Source: Gracilibacillus dipsosauri (GTDB lineage: Bacteria > Bacillota > Bacilli > Bacillales > Amphibacillaceae). Taken from it: 64,000 nucleotides of DNA. The DNA lies in the NCBI RefSeq assembly GCF_003176895.1, contig NZ_QGTD01000004.1, positions 124,001-188,000 of the forward strand, in the 5' to 3' direction. Each line of letters starts with the position of its first letter. Within the stretch, counting starts at the first letter, position 1. Positions 62,067 through 64,000 of the stretch are shown piece by piece. A program made the translations under genes and the position numbers. The notes under the pieces were generated by a model. It did not search any database and had not been told where the DNA came from. It was given only the letters and a program-made list of their open reading frames with translations.

Positions 62067-63407
62067 TTAAAAGTAATCATACACTTTTCTCTTTCTTATT
62101 AAAAAGTAGATGCAAACTATTATTGATAGAGATTCAGCTAATGGGATGGCTATCCAGATGCCCTTAACCCCAAAGATTAAGGGGAGCAACAGTAAACCAA
62201 TTAGAACAAATACTAATGTTCTTAGAAATGATATAATTGCTGATATTTTCCCATTCGAAAGTGCCGTAAATAACATCGATGTAAAAATATTCAAGCCCAT
62301 AAATAAAAAACTGATGCAAAAGATGCGAAAGCCATCTATTGCGATAGAATATACATTACTTCCTTTACCAACCATAACCTCAATGAGTACTGGTCCTAAT
62401 ACATAGGAAAGTCCAACTATGGCAAACGAGCTTATGCCGATAATAAACAAGCTTTTCTTGACTATAAATTGTAACTGATTAATTTGCTGGCTTCCATATT
62501 TATAGCTAATAATAGGTGCTATTCCAACTGAGTACCCCATGAAAACTGGAGTAAGAAACATCATCAAGTATAGCATTATTGTTACAGCAGCAACTCCATC
62601 TACTCCTATATAATGTAGCATGAGAAGATTAAAAGCTAACGTTACAACAGAAGAAGAAAGATTCGTTACCATCTCAGATGAACCATTAAGACAAGTGTTC
62701 AGAAAAACCTTACCATCGATCCGTGGCTTAACAAAATATAACCCTCTATTTTTCGATAAAATAAAGTACGCAATCCCTATAGATGATGGAATAACTATTC
62801 CAATAACCGTTGCAATAGCAGCTCCTTTGATCTCCATGTCTAAGATTACAATAAAAAAGTAATCTAAAACAATATTGACTATCCCACCAAATAGGGTAAT
62901 GACCAAACTTAATTTTGGCTTTCCTGATGTGACAAAAAAGTTTTCAAACATCATCTGTACAATAAGAAACGGACTGAATAGTAATATTATTTTCCCATAG
63001 GTTAACGTATATTCAAAAAGCTGTTCACTTAATCCAGCTCCAAGAAATTCTAACAATGGCCTAATAAATATTAATCCCAAAACCGAGATTAGTAGACCAA
63101 TGAAAATCCCACATAGTACAATAAAGGTAAAGTTACTCCTTGCTTCCCCATATTTGTTTTCCCCCATTTTCTTAGCGATAATCGCACTTCCTCCAGTACC
63201 AATCATCAAAGCAATGGCAAATATCACTGTATAAATCGGTAGGAAAATATTAATTGCGGACAACGCTGTTGCATTTACATATCTTGCAACAAAAATACCA
63301 TCAACCATCGTATAGATAGAAACAAATAACATTACCGCAATTGTAGGAGCAGCGTATCCTAATAGTGATTTCAGTGTGTATGGTTTATTTAATTCTCTTG
63401 CTACCAT
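62067..63407 (-). CDS. MATE-family multidrug exporter (MepA-like)
   Basis: 446-residue, 12-helix transporter. The N-terminal half starts LKSLLGYAAPTIAVMLFVSIYTMVDGIFVARYV and has GTGGSAIIAKKMGENKYGEA, as in MepA-type cation exporters. The second half repeats the fold with PVFMGYSVGIAPIISYKYGS. Start at 63407 has AGGAG nine bases upstream. Exports cationic drugs or dyes with sodium or protons; cargo unknown. Operon with its MerR activator. Confidence 0.9.
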   Translation of the reverse strand: MVARELNKPYTLKSLLGYAAPTIAVMLFVSIYTMVDGIFVARYVNATALSAINIFLPIYTVIFAIALMIGTGGSAIIAKKMGENKYGEARSNFTFIVLCGIFIGLLISVLGLIFIRPLLEFLGAGLSEQLFEYTLTYGKIILLFSPFLIVQMMFENFFVTSGKPKLSLVITLFGGIVNIVLDYFFIVILDMEIKGAAIATVIGIVIPSSIGIAYFILSKNRGLYFVKPRIDGKVFLNTCLNGSSEMVTNLSSSVVTLAFNLLMLHYIGVDGVAAVTIMLYLMMFLTPVFMGYSVGIAPIISYKYGSQQINQLQFIVKKSLFIIGISSFAIVGLSYVLGPVLIEVMVGKGSNVYSIAIDGFRIFCISFLFMGLNIFTSMLFTALSNGKISAIISFLRTLVFVLIGLLLLPLIFGVKGIWIAIPLAESLSIIVCIYFLIRKRKVYDYF

Positions 63408-63443
63408 GTATGTCATCTCCTATATTTTAAAGCGATATAGAAT

Positions 63444-63474
63444 ATCCTAAAGTATGGAGTGACACCATAGTCAA
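63444..63474 (-). promoter_or_regulatory. MerR-type promoter with 19-bp spacer
   Basis: On the minus strand TTGACT (63474-63469) and TAGGAT (63449-63444) are 19 bases apart, the overlong spacing that MerR activators correct by distortion. The spacer holds a near-palindrome TATGGTGTCACTCCATA (63453-63469). It drives the MATE-merR operon. Confidence 0.82.
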
Positions 63475-63588
63475 GGGCAGAGTTTAGAGGATAGATTGTG
63501 CTTTATGTTCTGAATGCTAAAAGTAGATATTCACCTATGTCTACCTTATTGAATATTCTAAGGTGATTAACTAAGGGGAGGAATTTTC

Positions 63589-64000
63589 ATGGGTTACTAT
63601 ATTCCTGTCGAACAAGGGGTAAATTTATATGTCGAGGATATAAATCCAAATGGTAGGAAAACCATTGTATTTATCCATGGTTGGCCATTAAATCATAAAC
63701 AGTTTGAATATCAATATAATGTGCTGCCTGCCATGGGTTATCGCTGTATCGGAATTGATTGGAGGGGATTTGGAAAATCAGATAAGCCTATTAGTGGCTA
63801 TACTTATAATCGTCTTGCTGATGATATTCGCATGGTAATAGATGCTCTTCAACTCGATGATTTCGTACTTGTTGGGCATTCTACTGGTGGAGCAATAGCA
63901 ATTAGATATATGTCTAGGTATAATGGCAAGGGTGTATCTAACCTCATCCTTGTAGATGCAGCAGCTCCAACAGGCTTTACCGCTGAAACTGCAGACAAAC
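63589..64000 (+). CDS. Alpha/beta hydrolase, 3' part beyond window
   Basis: First 137 codons of a serine hydrolase resembling esterases and haloperoxidase-like enzymes. It starts MGYYIPVEQGVNLYVED after a GGGGAGG site. The oxyanion motif FIHGWPLNHK, GIDWRGFGKSDKP and the nucleophile elbow LVGHSTGGAIAIRYMSRY (Ser) are visible; the Asp and His of the triad lie off the edge. Substrate unknown. Confidence 0.88.
   Translation, partial: MGYYIPVEQGVNLYVEDINPNGRKTIVFIHGWPLNHKQFEYQYNVLPAMGYRCIGIDWRGFGKSDKPISGYTYNRLADDIRMVIDALQLDDFVLVGHSTGGAIAIRYMSRYNGKGVSNLILVDAAAPTGFTAETADK

Overview
The window is low-GC DNA with Shine-Dalgarno sites close to AAGGAGG, B. megaterium-type gas-vesicle genes, S-box and preQ1 riboswitches, CcpA-type cre boxes, a Rex box on an L-lactate dehydrogenase gene, a class III fructose-bisphosphatase and class D-type sortase signals. 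Together these point to a Bacillaceae chromosome, probably an aerobic or facultative environmental (possibly plant- or soil-associated) bacillus. No rRNA, tRNA, insertion sequence, prophage or CRISPR array was seen.

Layout. 1-4300 (minus strand): gas-vesicle operon, in transcription order gvpA remnant, gvpP, Q, B, R(O), F, G, L, S, K, J (J runs off the left edge). gvpN, normally between R and F, is missing, and the first structural gene is a frameshifted, internally deleted copy. 4.5-5.1 kb: DinB-family gene with a LexA-type box. 5.2-8.1 kb: wall-anchored GH53 galactanase. 8.4-12.4 kb: glycerophosphodiesterase, and a three-gene operon whose two glycosyltransferases resemble the streptococcal glycolipid synthases LafA and LafB. 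12.4-16.3 kb: small P-loop kinase-like gene and a two-component system with an ABC exporter. 17.6-20.9 kb: GH13 alpha-glucosidase and sugar porter behind two LacI-type operators 115 bp apart. 21.1-21.8 kb: SAM riboswitch and OsmC-like gene. 21.8-25.1 kb: NSS symporter, ECF sigma operon, MOSC protein. 25.2-28.9 kb: giant esterase-xylanase. 29.1-31.8 kb: thioesterase and a preQ1-riboswitch operon (queF, queC, VUT-type transporter). 31.8-36.0 kb: two SDR enzymes, then GH43 plus oligosaccharide symporter. 36.1-38.7 kb: DASS transporter and glycerate kinase. 38.9-41.0 kb: actin-like ParM, ParR-like partner and a phased repeat cluster resembling a centromere. 41.1-47.4 kb: second two-component system, DJ-1 fusion, membrane proteins, oxidoreductase, thioredoxin-like protein. 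47.4-50.0 kb: frameshifted DUF488 gene and fbp. 50.3-53.5 kb: secreted pectin methylesterase. 53.8-56.2 kb: ldh and MFS transporter under Rex boxes. 56.2-59.6 kb: methyltransferase, Rrf2-controlled TrxR-like flavoprotein, MarR regulator with divergent membrane gene. 59.6-60.8 kb: queD and queE. 61.2-63.5 kb: MATE exporter with its MerR activator. The right edge holds the start of an alpha/beta hydrolase gene.

How it works together. The secreted enzymes (galactanase, deacetylase-xylanase, pectinesterase) attack plant cell-wall polymers, and the cytosolic GH43 and GH13 enzymes finish imported oligosaccharides next to their own transporters. cre boxes place the three secreted enzymes under carbon catabolite control. 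Queuosine synthesis is split between two loci 28 kb apart. Four intergenic arrays of degenerate repeats with a period of about 21 bp border the three giant secreted-enzyme genes.

The features most worth a second look are the ParMR pair with its repeat cluster, the decaying gas-vesicle operon without gvpN, the 21-bp arrays, a 66-bp dispersed repeat following two terminators, and several well-resolved regulatory sites (Rrf2, Rex, MerR, S-box on an OsmC gene). All calls come from reading the sequence; no database search was run.
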